Origin: Caulobacteraceae bacterium
Lineage (GTDB): Bacteria; Pseudomonadota; Alphaproteobacteria; Caulobacterales; Caulobacteraceae
Reading direction: 5' to 3'
Length of the DNA stretch: 33,444 nucleotides
NCBI GenBank assembly: GCA_947441065.1
Contig: CANESI010000033.1
Span: 1 to 33,444, forward strand
Of the stretch, positions 18,068 through 26,229 are shown one piece after another. The stretch's first letter is position 1. Each line of letters opens with the position of its first letter. Position numbers and translations under genes: made by a program. The notes beneath the pieces were generated by a model that did not search any database, was not told where the DNA came from, and saw nothing but the letters and a program-made list of their open reading frames with translations.

Positions 18068-19044
18068 GGCTTAGGACCTGCGGGCATCCAGTCAAAGGCC
18101 ATAAACAGGTTGCGCTGGGTCTTAGAGAAATTGTCGTCGGTCAAGAGATAGAGCCTGAGGCCTCCACCCTTTCGCCCCTCAGCCCAAATGCCTTCGAAGT
18201 TATCGACCGTTAGCGGGGGTGAGAGGTTCAATGCGTCGACCATTTGAGGTTGGGTCGAGGCCGGTTGACGGACAATCTGAACCGAAATGCGGCTGATCTT
18301 TTGGGCCGGATGCCACTGGTGAAACAGCAAGATCAGATCGCCGTTCGGAGCCTCGTTCAGCGCCGATAGCCGAAAGCCCGCTGGCGGTTTGGGCAGGTTG
18401 GGATGCTCGGCGCAGACGGCCTTTAGACGACAGAGCCATACCGTTCCGGACTCGACACCCACCCAATAGGCGTAGGGACCCTGTGCGGGCGCGAGCGATA
18501 GTCCCTCCATCCCGTTATTGTCTTCCATCGCGATATCGGGCTTGGGCATGGCCTTGGGCGGGCCACCGGCGGCGGGATAGAGCCAGATCCGGTGATCGCG
18601 TTCGAAGCTGACCATCCGGTCGCCATTGGGCCAAAGCACCACACCCTCAGCATCGCCTTGACGCTTGCTGGCAAGAGGTTGGCCGTCCAGCCCAGTGAGG
18701 GTCTGCAGGCTGGCCTGATCAATGCCCGTCAGTTTGCCTTGATCCAGCACCAATTGCGCCGTCAGCAGATCACCGCCATCGGTCACAGCCGTGATCTGGC
18801 CATCTTTGGTGAGGCTCAGATCAGACAGGCCGCCAAAATGGTCGTTGCCCGGACTGTTCAGCGCCACGCCGCCCGCATAGACAAAATGGCCAACCGAGGT
18901 CACGCTCGGATCAGCGTCATTCAAGCGGACGGCGACCGACTCAATCTGGATCGGTCCATTGAACGCGCCCTCAGGCTCGGCCTGCGCCCCGCAAGCTTGA
19001 AGCAGCAGGCCGATCGCAAAAAAGAGGATCGGCCGAAGGGTCAT
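18064..19044 (-). CDS. Esterase-like activity of phytase family lipoprotein
   Basis: A 326-residue protein matching the phytase-like domain family (PF13449 type, predicted beta-propeller). It has [48 protein letters not shown] and [11 protein letters not shown]. The N-terminus [20 protein letters not shown] ends in a lipobox (LQAC), so it is probably an envelope lipoprotein with Cys18 lipidated. Family members are predicted phosphatases or esterases; the substrate is unknown. Its ATG overlaps the cobT stop (ATGA), placing it as the last gene of an accA-cobT transcript. Its stop overlaps the convergent xerD stop by 4 nt. The functional link to cobT is not evident. Confidence 0.85.
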   Translation of the reverse strand: MTLRPILFFAIGLLLQACGAQAEPEGAFNGPIQIESVAVRLNDADPSVTSVGHFVYAGGVALNSPGNDHFGGLSDLSLTKDGQITAVTDGGDLLTAQLVLDQGKLTGIDQASLQTLTGLDGQPLASKRQGDAEGVVLWPNGDRMVSFERDHRIWLYPAAGGPPKAMPKPDIAMEDNNGMEGLSLAPAQGPYAYWVGVESGTVWLCRLKAVCAEHPNLPKPPAGFRLSALNEAPNGDLILLFHQWHPAQKISRISVQIVRQPASTQPQMVDALNLSPPLTVDNFEGIWAEGRKGGGLRLYLLTDDNFSKTQRNLFMAFDWMPAGPKP

Positions 19045-20996
19045 GCCCCAGCCACGGCACCGCGAACGGCCTTAAAGGTCGTCTTGGCCGACCCCTTCAG
19101 AGCCGGAGGGCCTTGGGTATTGGGCGGCGCGGCCAAGAGATTGGCCCGCTTGGCCATCCGCTTGGGCTCTTCTTCAAACAGGCTGGCCAGCTGTTCGGTA
19201 ATGGCCCCGCCCAGTTGCTCGACATCAACAATGGTTACGGCGCGGCGATAGTAGCGGGTCACGTCGTGGCCGATGCCGATGGCGATCAGTTCGACCGGTG
19301 AGGCGGTCTCGATCTCGGCAATGACCTGACGCAGGTGCCGCTCCAGATAGTGCCCCGAATTGACCGACAGGGTGGAATCGTCAACTGGCGCACCGTCCGA
19401 AATGACCATCAAGATCTTGCGCGCTTCGGAGCGGCCAATGGTGCGCTGATGGGCCCAGATCAGGGCCTCGCCGTCGATATTTTCTTTCAGCAGCCCTTCG
19501 CGCATCATCAGGCCCAGATTGCGCCGCGCCCGGCGATAGGGGGCGTCGGCGGCCTTATAGATGATATGGCGCAGATCGTTCAGACGCCCCGGCGTTGGCG
19601 GCTTACCAGCCTTGATCCATTCATCGCGGGTCGATCCGCCCTTCCAAGCGCGGGTGGTGAAGCCCAAGATCTCGACCTTGACGCCGCAACGCTCGAGCGT
19701 GCGGGCCAGAATGTCGGCGCAGACGGCGGCGACCATGATCGGGCGCCCGCGCATAGACCCGGAATTATCGATCAGCAGGGTCACGCAGGTATCGCGAAAC
19801 TCCGTATCGGACTCCTGCTTGAAGGACAGGGGCGCGGTCGGATCGACGATCACACGGGTCAGGCGCGCGACATCGAGCATCCCCTCCTCCAGATCAAACG
19901 ACCAAGAGCGGTTCTGCTGCGCCATCAGACGACGCTGGAGGCGGTTGGCCAGACGCGAGACCACGCTCGACAGATTGGCCAGTTGCATATCCAGATAGGC
20001 CCGCAGCCGGGTCAGTTCCTCGGCGTCGCAGAGCTCATCGGCATCGACCGTCTCATCGAAAGCGGTGCTAAAGATCTTATAGGACGGCTCGCGCGCGCCA
20101 TTATCCTTCACATCCGGCCGAGCAGGCTTGGCGCCGTCACCCACTTCGGGTGACTCGTCGCTCATTTCAGTTTCGCCGTCTTCGTTCTCGGAGGACTGTT
20201 CCTCGCCCGGCTGGCTGTCGCCGTCGGAGGGGTCGGTCTCTTCCATCGAGGCCCCATCAGGGCTCTCGCCGGTGCCTTCGCCGTCGTCGCCCTCGTCCTC
20301 TTGCGGCTGGTCCTGCTCCTGCTGGTCCTGATCGCCCTGTTCGGTGGCGTTGGCCTCGTCCTCCTCGCCCATATCCAGATCGCGCAGGATCTCGCGGGTG
20401 ATCTTGCCAAAGGCGGACTGGTCGTCGATGGCCTTGGCCAAGCGGTCGAGGTCTGCCCCCGCCTTGGCCTCAATATCGGCGCGCATCAGATCGACCAGCT
20501 TGCGCGCCCCCTCGGGCGGAGCATCCCCGGTCAGGCGCTCGCGCACCATCAGGGCTAGAATATCCGCCACGGGCGCAGTGGCCCGGTCATCCATCCGCGC
20601 CAAGCCCTTGCGCTCGATGGCAGCATCAAGAACGACATTGAGGTTCTGACGCACCCCGGCCAAGGCGTTGGAGCCGATAGCCTCGATCCGGGCCTGTTCG
20701 ACGGCCTCATAGATGGCTGAGCCTTGCGGCGAGGCGGGACGCAGCCGCGCATGGGCCTCTGCATCATGGTGCGACAGACGAAGGGCCATCTGATCGGCCA
20801 GACCGCGAATGCGCGCCGCCTCGTGCGGCGGCAGATCGCGCGGCGGATGGGGCAGGATCAGCCTCTTGCCAACAAGGCTCGGTCCATCGCCCGAATAGAC
20901 GACGTCCAGATCGGACAGTTCCGCCAAGGAGCGGGCGGCATTGGCCAGCGCGCGCTTGAACGGTTCAACGGGAGATTCAGATTTATTGTTCGCCAT
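19041..20996 (-). CDS. cobT: Cobaltochelatase subunit CobT
   Basis: A 651-residue partner of CobS in the CobN-CobS-CobT cobalt chelatase. The N-terminal helical region (1-205) contains [18 protein letters not shown] highly acidic Asp/Glu/Gln linker spans about 208-288. The C-terminal von Willebrand A domain carries a MIDAS motif DNSGS at 410-414 ([20 protein letters not shown]) followed by [14 protein letters not shown]. The layout is that of the magnesium chelatase D-like subunits. The start is supported by GAGGA just before the ATG, 42 nt after accA. Unusually, it sits with accA and not beside cobS, which is 8.4 kb away. Confidence 0.93.
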   Translation of the reverse strand: MANNKSESPVEPFKRALANAARSLAELSDLDVVYSGDGPSLVGKRLILPHPPRDLPPHEAARIRGLADQMALRLSHHDAEAHARLRPASPQGSAIYEAVEQARIEAIGSNALAGVRQNLNVVLDAAIERKGLARMDDRATAPVADILALMVRERLTGDAPPEGARKLVDLMRADIEAKAGADLDRLAKAIDDQSAFGKITREILRDLDMGEEDEANATEQGDQDQQEQDQPQEDEGDDGEGTGESPDGASMEETDPSDGDSQPGEEQSSENEDGETEMSDESPEVGDGAKPARPDVKDNGAREPSYKIFSTAFDETVDADELCDAEELTRLRAYLDMQLANLSSVVSRLANRLQRRLMAQQNRSWSFDLEEGMLDVARLTRVIVDPTAPLSFKQESDTEFRDTCVTLLIDNSGSMRGRPIMVAAVCADILARTLERCGVKVEILGFTTRAWKGGSTRDEWIKAGKPPTPGRLNDLRHIIYKAADAPYRRARRNLGLMMREGLLKENIDGEALIWAHQRTIGRSEARKILMVISDGAPVDDSTLSVNSGHYLERHLRQVIAEIETASPVELIAIGIGHDVTRYYRRAVTIVDVEQLGGAITEQLASLFEEEPKRMAKRANLLAAPPNTQGPPALKGSAKTTFKAVRGAVAGA

Positions 20997-21038
20997 GGTT
21001 CCTCAACATAGGCCGAGGAATGGGGGACGAAAAGCGTT

Positions 21039-22001
21039 TCAGGCCAGTCCGCTGCGACCAATTGCGTAAAAACGCTCTGAGCGCTGCTTGCGAAGCTCTG
21101 CAGGCGACAGGGTCATGAGCAGCTTGAGCTCCTCTTCCACCACATCGCCGACCCGTTGGATGGCAGAGTCGGGATCAGAATGGGCCCCGCCCGCTGGTTC
21201 TTGGATGATCCGATCAACGATTTTCAGGCCAATCAGGTCTTGAGCGGTGATCTTCATCGCCTCGGCGGCATCCTTGGCCTTGCTGCCATCGCGCCACAGG
21301 ATGGAGGCGCAGCCCTCAGGCGAAATGACCGAATAGATCGAATGTTCGAGAATCAGCACCCGGTTGGCCCCGGCCAGAGCAATGGCCCCGCCCGATCCGC
21401 CTTCGCCCGTCACCGTGGCGATCATCGGGACGTTCAAGGTCAGGCCGCGCTCGGTCGAGCGGGCAATGGCTTCAGCCTGCCCGCGCTCTTCGGCGCCAAT
21501 GCCTGGATAGGCCCCAGCCGTATCGACAAAGGTAATGACCGGCAGGTTGAAGCGCTCGGCCATATCCATCAGGCGCACGGCCTTGCGATAGCCTTCGGGC
21601 CTCGCCATGCCGAAATTGTGCTTCAGGCGGGTGGTGGTGTCGTGGCCCTTTTCATGGCCCATGACCAGCACGGGCACGCCCCGAAACCGGCCTAGGCCGC
21701 CGATAATGGCCTGATCATCAGCAAAACAGCGGTCGCCGCGCAGTTCGACAAACTCTTCGATCAGTCCGTCGACATAGTTGATGAAGTGCGGGCGCTCTGG
21801 ATGGCGCGCGACTTGGGTCTTCTGCCAAGGATCAAGATGGGCATAGGCCTCATGGCGCAGCACATCAGCGCGCGCGCGCAGAGCGTCCAACTCCCCGTCA
21901 AAGGCCCCAGCCCCCGCCGTGTCAGACAGCTTCGACAGTTCGTCGATCTTGGCTTGAAGATCAGCGATCGGACGTTCGAATTCAAGAAAATGGGTCGCCA
22001 T
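21039..22001 (-). CDS. accA: Acetyl-CoA carboxylase carboxyltransferase subunit alpha
   Basis: A 320-residue alpha subunit of the carboxyltransferase that, with AccD, transfers carboxyl from carboxybiotin to acetyl-CoA in the first step of fatty-acid synthesis. Family landmarks: FLEFERPIADLQAKIDEL at the N-terminus, RGDRCFADDQAIIGGLGRF, NFGMARPEGYRKA, FVDTAGAYPGIGAEERGQ (oxyanion-forming region), GEGGSGGAIALA and SVISPEGCASILWRD. Normal length. Probably the promoter-proximal gene of accA-cobT-phytase-like. A repeat island lies upstream. Confidence 0.95.
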   Translation of the reverse strand: MATHFLEFERPIADLQAKIDELSKLSDTAGAGAFDGELDALRARADVLRHEAYAHLDPWQKTQVARHPERPHFINYVDGLIEEFVELRGDRCFADDQAIIGGLGRFRGVPVLVMGHEKGHDTTTRLKHNFGMARPEGYRKAVRLMDMAERFNLPVITFVDTAGAYPGIGAEERGQAEAIARSTERGLTLNVPMIATVTGEGGSGGAIALAGANRVLILEHSIYSVISPEGCASILWRDGSKAKDAAEAMKITAQDLIGLKIVDRIIQEPAGGAHSDPDSAIQRVGDVVEEELKLLMTLSPAELRKQRSERFYAIGRSGLA

Positions 22002-22099
22002 GGGTCTCTTGAGTCTGCCTTCACCAACGAAGCGCCAAACTAGGCCTGTTCCCGTTCAGCGACAAGGGAGAGGTTTGGGGGGGGGGCAAGAAGGAAGGC

Positions 22100-22365
22100 C
22101 CTCACCCAACCCTCTCCCGCAGGGAGAGGGCTAGAGCGGATAAGCCCTCGCCCCCTTCAGGGGGAGAGGGTTGGGTTAGGGGGCATCCACTATCCTCACC
22201 GCGTTCCATCCGTGTGAAAGGGTCTGGGTCCCCGCCTGCGCGGGGAACAAGGGAGAAAAAGCCCTTTCCCCCCTTGAGGGGGAGAGGGTTGGGAGTGGGG
22301 GGTGTTCATCCACTATCCTCCCGGCGTCATTGCTGCGCTGCGCTCGCAATGACGCTCTAAGGAAA
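22100..22365. repeat. Intergenic repeat island 3 (upstream of accA)
   Basis: The 480-nt gap between accA and the lyase gene contains no gene. From the left: a G run near 22077-22087, a pair of CCTCTCCC..GGGAGAGG arms (about 22110-22180), an inverted copy of the GGGTCTGGGTCCCCGCCTGC family (22213-22250), an inverted copy of the CCCCTTGAGGGG..GGGAGTGGGGGG family (22261-22310), and a fragment of the GCTGCGCTCGCAATGACG family (22329-22353). Module E follows. Confidence 0.88.
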
Positions 22366-22470
22366 CAAGGCCCCCTACGGCCCTCCGGGCCACTTCCCCC
22401 AGAGGGGGAAGATTTAAACTCCAAGATCTTCCCCCTCTGGGGGAAGTACCGGCGCAGCCGGGGTAGGGGG
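22366..22470. repeat. Composite palindromic repeat module E
   Basis: The GGCCC..GGGCC flank is on the left, 19-nt palindromes at 22393-22411 and 22428-22446, and the ACCGGC..GCCGGGGTAGGGGG flank on the right, the same orientation as the module at 5261. It ends 13 nt before the end of the lyase gene and may serve as its 3' hairpin. Confidence 0.85.
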
Positions 22471-22482
22471 TTAGCCCCTCCC

Positions 22483-23532
22483 CTACAGCCCGTAAACCTC
22501 AGCAAATTCAGGGTCCTTACCCGCGATCTGGCGGGCGCAATCGACCAAGACCTTGGCCTGTTTCCAGGTGGCATCATCCTGCATCTTGCCGTCGATCATG
22601 GCCACGCCGCTGCCGTCTGGCATGGCTTCGAGGATCTTCTTGGCGAAGGCGACCTCGCCCGGATCAGGGCTGAAGACGCGCTTGGCAACAGCGATCTGGT
22701 CAGGGTGTAGGGTCCAGGCCCCAGCGCAGCCCATCAGGAAGGCATTGCGGAACTGCTGCTCACAGGCATCAAGGTCGGCAATATCGCCGAATGGGCCATA
22801 GAAGGCCTTAAGCCCATAGGCCGCCGTCGCATCAACCATCTTGGCCATGGTGTAGTGCCACAGGTCCTGCTGCACCGAGGCGCGCGGCGAGCCATCGGCC
22901 TTTGGATCTTCGATCACGCGATAATAGGGATGACCGCCGCCGACGCGGGTGGTCTTCATGCCGCGCGAGGCAGCCAGATCGGCGGGGCCGAGGCTGATCC
23001 CGTGCATGCGGGGACTTGCCGCGCAGATGGCCTCAATATTGTTGACGCCCTCGGCGGTCTCCAAGATGGCGTGCAGTTGGATCGGCTTGGTCACGCCATG
23101 ACGGGCTTCGAGCTGGGCCAAATATTGGTCCATGAAATGGATATCCCACGGCCCCTCGACCTTGGGCACCATCATCACGTCAAGACGATTGCCGACCCCT
23201 TCAACGATCTCGCTGACATCATCCATCAGCCACGGCGAGTTCAAGCAGTTGATCCGGGTCCAAAGCCCCACGCCCATGGCCGCAAAATCGGTGGCATTGG
23301 CCATCTCGATAAAGCCGCGTCGCGCCAAGGTCTTGGCATCCGCAGGAATCGCATCCTCCAGATTGCCGAGAATCACATCCACCGTCGCGGCGATCTGCGG
23401 TACCTTGGCCCGGACCTTTTCGAGGTGCGGCGGCACGAAATGGATCATGCGCTCGACCCGAGGCGGAATCTCACGCAAGGGCGCAGGGGCACCAATGGCC
23501 AAGGGCTTGAAATAGTTGCGCGGCGTTTTCAT
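22483..23532 (-). CDS. HpcH/HpaI-type CoA lyase (malyl-CoA / citramalyl-CoA lyase-like)
   Basis: A 349-residue protein of the HpcH/HpaI aldolase and citrate lyase beta superfamily. It resembles L-malyl-CoA/beta-methylmalyl-CoA lyases (Mcl1-like): [35 protein letters not shown], the Arg of [38 protein letters not shown] with the metal-binding Glu, and [20 protein letters not shown] with the second acidic ligand. The expected reaction is reversible Mg-dependent cleavage of a malyl-CoA-type ester to acetyl- or propionyl-CoA plus glyoxylate. No ethylmalonyl-CoA or glyoxylate pathway genes flank it, so the exact substrate is open. Start supported by GGAAGGG about 7 nt upstream. Confidence 0.88.
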   Translation of the reverse strand: MKTPRNYFKPLAIGAPAPLREIPPRVERMIHFVPPHLEKVRAKVPQIAATVDVILGNLEDAIPADAKTLARRGFIEMANATDFAAMGVGLWTRINCLNSPWLMDDVSEIVEGVGNRLDVMMVPKVEGPWDIHFMDQYLAQLEARHGVTKPIQLHAILETAEGVNNIEAICAASPRMHGISLGPADLAASRGMKTTRVGGGHPYYRVIEDPKADGSPRASVQQDLWHYTMAKMVDATAAYGLKAFYGPFGDIADLDACEQQFRNAFLMGCAGAWTLHPDQIAVAKRVFSPDPGEVAFAKKILEAMPDGSGVAMIDGKMQDDATWKQAKVLVDCARQIAGKDPEFAEVYGL

Positions 23533-23592
23533 GATCGAGCCCTTCCAGACGGTTAGACCCCCGTTTTGGCGCCCCTATGCCAAAGGGTCAAG

Positions 23593-23604
23593 ATGTCCGG
23601 ACAT
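23593..23604. promoter_or_regulatory. 12-bp palindrome upstream of the CoA lyase gene
   Basis: A perfect 12-bp palindrome, ATGTCCGGACAT, lies 61 nt upstream of the lyase ATG, where an operator could sit. Its first ten bases recur at 30556-30565 in the rpoH leader. A regulator site is only a suggestion. Confidence 0.3.
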
Positions 23605-23617
23605 TTAACGGCGCGGC

Positions 23618-23712
23618 CCTATCAGCCCCAAACAAAAAGGGCCGCTCCAGCGGACCAGCCCTTTTCGAAATTCTGAGGCCTTAAAAGGCTTAGGCGGCGG
23701 CTTGTGCGGCGA
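23618..23712. repeat. Direct repeat copy 1: rpmB 3' end remnant
   Basis: These 95 bases match 24552-24646 with 5 mismatches and no gaps. In the minus-strand rpmB frame the copy still encodes LAAQAAA and a TAA stop, then the terminator stem. Upstream of that point the match to rpmB stops. It therefore looks like a duplicated 3' end left at the far side of an inserted segment. Confidence 0.9.
23634..23666 (-). terminator. Intrinsic terminator after the HNH gene (duplicated copy)
   Basis: Stem AAAAGGGC (23635-23642) pairs with GCCCTTTT (23658-23665). Read on the minus strand it ends in a T run. Its inner helix carries one change relative to the rpmB copy (GGTCC opposite GGAGC), so the upper stem is weakened. 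It now serves the HNH gene, about 70 nt past its stop. Confidence 0.8.
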
Positions 23713-23733
23713 GTTTCTGGCTTAGTGCGGAAA

Positions 23734-24447
23734 TCAGGCGGGATTTGTATCCGCGAGAAAATCTCCGAGAGCCTTACCGGTTTTTCGTGAGTTACATTCG
23801 CGGCAAGCTGTTATAACATTATCATATTCATTGCCGCCGCCCTGAGAAACTGGCGTGATGTGGTCGAGCGTTGCGGTAAAACGGGTGAGTTGTTTTCGGC
23901 AATATTCACATTGATAGCCGTCTCTCTCAAAGATTAGCGTTCGGTTCTCCCTCACATTGTAATAATCAACTTCAGATTGTGGATTTAAAATCGGATCAGG
24001 CTTGATAGCTTCCGATTTCATTGCAAGCCTACACAACTCAATCTCTTCAGGGATCAATACCTTGTAAAGGGTTCCGGTCCTGTTAGGCTCTGATTGCTTA
24101 CAGATCACACCCAAGTCAACAAGCTGCTTTAGGCTGGCTGCCACCAATTGCACACTGATACCGGAAGCGGCATCCGCCCTCGCAGAGCTTACAATATGCC
24201 GTAGGCCGGAAACGCTGACACGTACATATTGCGTTCCAGACCCAATAATCGAATGCCGAAACATATAAAAGTAAACCGAAGCCTCATAAGGTGTAAGTTG
24301 AGGCATCAGATAATCGGTTACATCGGCTATTATTTCGGGCAATTCGAGGGCCGCAAAGTCTCGTAAAGCAGCATCTTCCGGTGACGTCGTTATTCTATCC
24401 TCAAGGGTACTTAGAAGTCCCCGAATCTGTTCAATCTCGTCACTCAT
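23734..24447 (-). CDS. Winged-helix / HNH endonuclease protein (probably acquired)
   Basis: A 237-residue protein. Residues 1-45 are acidic and helical. About 48-135 look like a winged helix-turn-helix (LTPYEASVYFYMFRHSIIGS, then QYVRVSVSGLRHIVSS, ASLKQLVDLGVICKQ and GTLYKVLIP), as in replication-initiation-type modules. The C-terminus (about 172-225) is a zinc-ribbon HNH nuclease: CEYC (180-183), catalytic DH at 195-196 in TATLDHITPVSQGG, Asn210, and CREC (215-218) followed by Asn219. The expected role is a metal-dependent DNA nickase or nuclease targeted by the wHTH. A GGGGAGG ribosome-binding site precedes the ATG. Base composition is lower in GC than the neighbours (86/180 over 23761-23940 and 23/60 over 24241-24300 by hand count, against 39/60 in accA). 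It is bounded by a duplicated rpmB 3' end, which indicates insertion. Confidence 0.88.
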   Translation of the reverse strand: MSDEIEQIRGLLSTLEDRITTSPEDAALRDFAALELPEIIADVTDYLMPQLTPYEASVYFYMFRHSIIGSGTQYVRVSVSGLRHIVSSARADAASGISVQLVAASLKQLVDLGVICKQSEPNRTGTLYKVLIPEEIELCRLAMKSEAIKPDPILNPQSEVDYYNVRENRTLIFERDGYQCEYCRKQLTRFTATLDHITPVSQGGGNEYDNVITACRECNSRKTGKALGDFLADTNPA

Positions 24448-24551
24448 TATCGCGGCCTCCCCGCCACCCCTCAGCGAATCGAACCTACAATGAAATCATC
24501 AATTTTCACATTGACCGTGAAACGCTAACACGCCCTCATAGATTGTCAAAA

Positions 24552-24646
24552 CCTATCAACCCCAAACAAAAAGGGCCGGTCCAGCGGACCAGCCCTTTTC
24601 GAAATTCAGAGGCCTTAAAAGGCTTAAGCGGCGGCTTGCGCGGCGA
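24552..24646. repeat. Direct repeat copy 2: native rpmB 3' end and terminator
   Basis: The intact partner of the repeat at 23618-23712. It covers the last eight rpmB codons including the stop, a short spacer and the terminator. The two copies are 934 bp apart and enclose the HNH gene. Confidence 0.9.
24568..24600 (-). terminator. Intrinsic terminator of rpmB
   Basis: Stem AAAAGGGC (24569-24576) with GCCCTTTT (24592-24599), and an inner helix GGTCC/GGACC. Read on the minus strand it ends in a T run 20-30 nt after the rpmB stop. Confidence 0.9.
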
Positions 24647-24920
24647 TCTTCGCCTTGAGCTGGCGCTTGATGCGCACGGCGCGCAGCGACAGGTCGGCGT
24701 CAGGCGCCTTGACCAGGAACACGTCCAGACCGCCACGGAAATCCAAGGTCCGCAGGGCGGCATTGGTGATACGCAGACGGAAGGACTGGCCCAGCACTTC
24801 GGACTGAAGCGTGATCGCCTTAAGCGCGGGCAGGAACCGGCGCTTGGTCTTGACGTTAGAGTGGCTAACATTGTTGCCGACCATAGGGCCAACACCGGTG
24901 AGTTCGCAGCGGCGCGACAT
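24624..24920 (-). CDS. rpmB: 50S ribosomal protein L28
   Basis: A 98-residue large-subunit ribosomal protein, near the length usual for alphaproteobacterial L28. It begins [20 protein letters not shown], followed by [13 protein letters not shown], and ends with [20 protein letters not shown]. The frame is open upstream to 25046, but the ATG at 24920 matches the family start and has AAGG about 7 nt before it. It is divergent from the DUF3108 gene. Its own terminator lies directly downstream, followed by the HNH insertion. Confidence 0.96.
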   Translation of the reverse strand: MSRRCELTGVGPMVGNNVSHSNVKTKRRFLPALKAITLQSEVLGQSFRLRITNAALRTLDFRGGLDVFLVKAPDADLSLRAVRIKRQLKAKIAAQAAA

Positions 24921-25169
24921 GCTCAAACCTTCGAAAAAGTAACAGGGACCCGCGAAAGGGCTTCCGCGAGAGAGGGGGCGGTATAGGCCACCCGCGCCGT
25001 ACACGTCAAGGCCCCCGGCATGGCCAAGGATGAGTTTCTGCCTCATTGTCTTGTCTGGTCATGAAACGGCCAAGTTTCACACCGAGGTGATAGATCTCTC
25101 ACGGCCCCTTCAACCCGGCCACAGTCTTAGCCTATAAGGCGTCGAAATCCTTTGGTTCGGAGACCCTTC

Positions 25170-26012
25170 ATGACCGGCCGCAGCCGCTCCATTGCATCCT
25201 GCTCTGCCGCCCTGGCAATCGCGCTGGCGACGCTCGCCTCGCCGGTCCTTGCGCAGGGTGACACGCCGTTGGTCCCCGAGGCCAAACCCATGAAGCTGGC
25301 CCTCGGCTATGACGGCCGACTCTATATCAAGGTTCTAGACATTCAGTTCAACCAGACCGCCAGCCCCGAGGCCTTTAGTTCTAAGGTGCGGCTGGTGACC
25401 TACGGCCTGCTGAGGGCCTTCCGTAAACTGGATATGCGCGCCAATGCCCAAGGCCGCGTCGTCAGTGGCGAACCCCAGCCCGGCTCGATCACTCACCAGA
25501 ACATCGACGGAAAGCATAACCGAAAGGTCACTGCCACTTGGACGACCTCCGACGTGGTGTCGGCCTCAATACCAACCTATGATTCGATGGGCGACCCGCC
25601 CGCAACAAGGGCACAGCGCGTCACAGCTGCTGACCCCTTGACCAACTTTATGCGCATGACCCTCGCGAGCAGCCAAGATGGTCCCTGTCAGGGCAAGGCG
25701 CGGTTCTATGACGGCAAGCAACTTTACGAATTGGATTTTGCAGGGCCCAAGCCCTACCGGCTCGACAACCGCGAAAAACGGTTCGGACTGGTCAATCCGC
25801 TGCGCTGCACCGTGCGTTATAGCGAGGTGGCCGGGTTCAAGAAAAAGGCCGTTGAGGACAAGAGCGGCGGCCTGAGACGGCCGATCACGACCGACTGGGC
25901 GCAGGTCGGCGTTGGCGGGCCTTGGGTGCTATCCTCCCTGTCGGCAGAGACGCCCCTAGGCGATGCCGTGATCCAGTTGGCGCGCATGAACATTGAGGGC
26001 ACCCGCCCCTAG
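25170..26012 (+). CDS. DUF3108-type exported protein
   Basis: A 280-residue exported protein resembling DUF3108 domain proteins found next to rpmB in related bacteria. The signal peptide runs through ALAIALATLASPVLA|QG. The mature part opens with MKLALGYDGRLYIKVLDIQF and contains FYDGKQLYELDF and a final VIQLARMNIEG, the repeated beta-strand pattern of the family. The biochemical role is unknown; a periplasmic location is likely. An in-frame upstream GTG at 25152 exists, but the ATG at 25170 has GGAGA 8 nt upstream and starts right before the signal peptide. The 120-nt divergent gap to rpmB should hold both promoters. Confidence 0.8.
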   Translation: MTGRSRSIASCSAALAIALATLASPVLAQGDTPLVPEAKPMKLALGYDGRLYIKVLDIQFNQTASPEAFSSKVRLVTYGLLRAFRKLDMRANAQGRVVSGEPQPGSITHQNIDGKHNRKVTATWTTSDVVSASIPTYDSMGDPPATRAQRVTAADPLTNFMRMTLASSQDGPCQGKARFYDGKQLYELDFAGPKPYRLDNREKRFGLVNPLRCTVRYSEVAGFKKKAVEDKSGGLRRPITTDWAQVGVGGPWVLSSLSAETPLGDAVIQLARMNIEGTRP

Positions 26013-26229
26013 CCGTTCCGAGCCATTTAGAACGCGGTTGTGGTTAACGCGCGCTATGATACTATATCTAGTATAGAACAAACACCGAATCGGCCGATGT
26101 CGCTGATTCGGCCATGATTCGTTTCCCTGTCGTTCGGGCGAAATGTGAATTTCCGTTAAGCTCCCTGATTCCTGTTGAAGCTTCCGCTAGGCCCTTGCCG
26201 TTGGCCTGAGTCCGCTCCACCTTGAGATC
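26013..26229. promoter_or_regulatory. Helicase upstream region with AT-rich palindrome
   Basis: This 217-nt gap precedes the helicase gene. It contains ATACTA-TATC-TAGTAT (26059-26074), an inverted repeat in an AT-rich patch. About 25 nt further on, GATTCGGCC occurs at 26105-26113 and a near copy, AATCGGCCG, at 26087-26095. It is a plausible promoter/operator zone; no regulator is identified. Confidence 0.4.

Noticed and set aside
24470-24492. GGTTCGATTC on the minus strand upstream of the HNH gene, like a tRNA T-loop
   Set aside because: The flanking bases do not form the 5-bp T-stem and no acceptor, D-arm or anticodon arm can be built, so it is not evidence for a tRNA-based attachment site.
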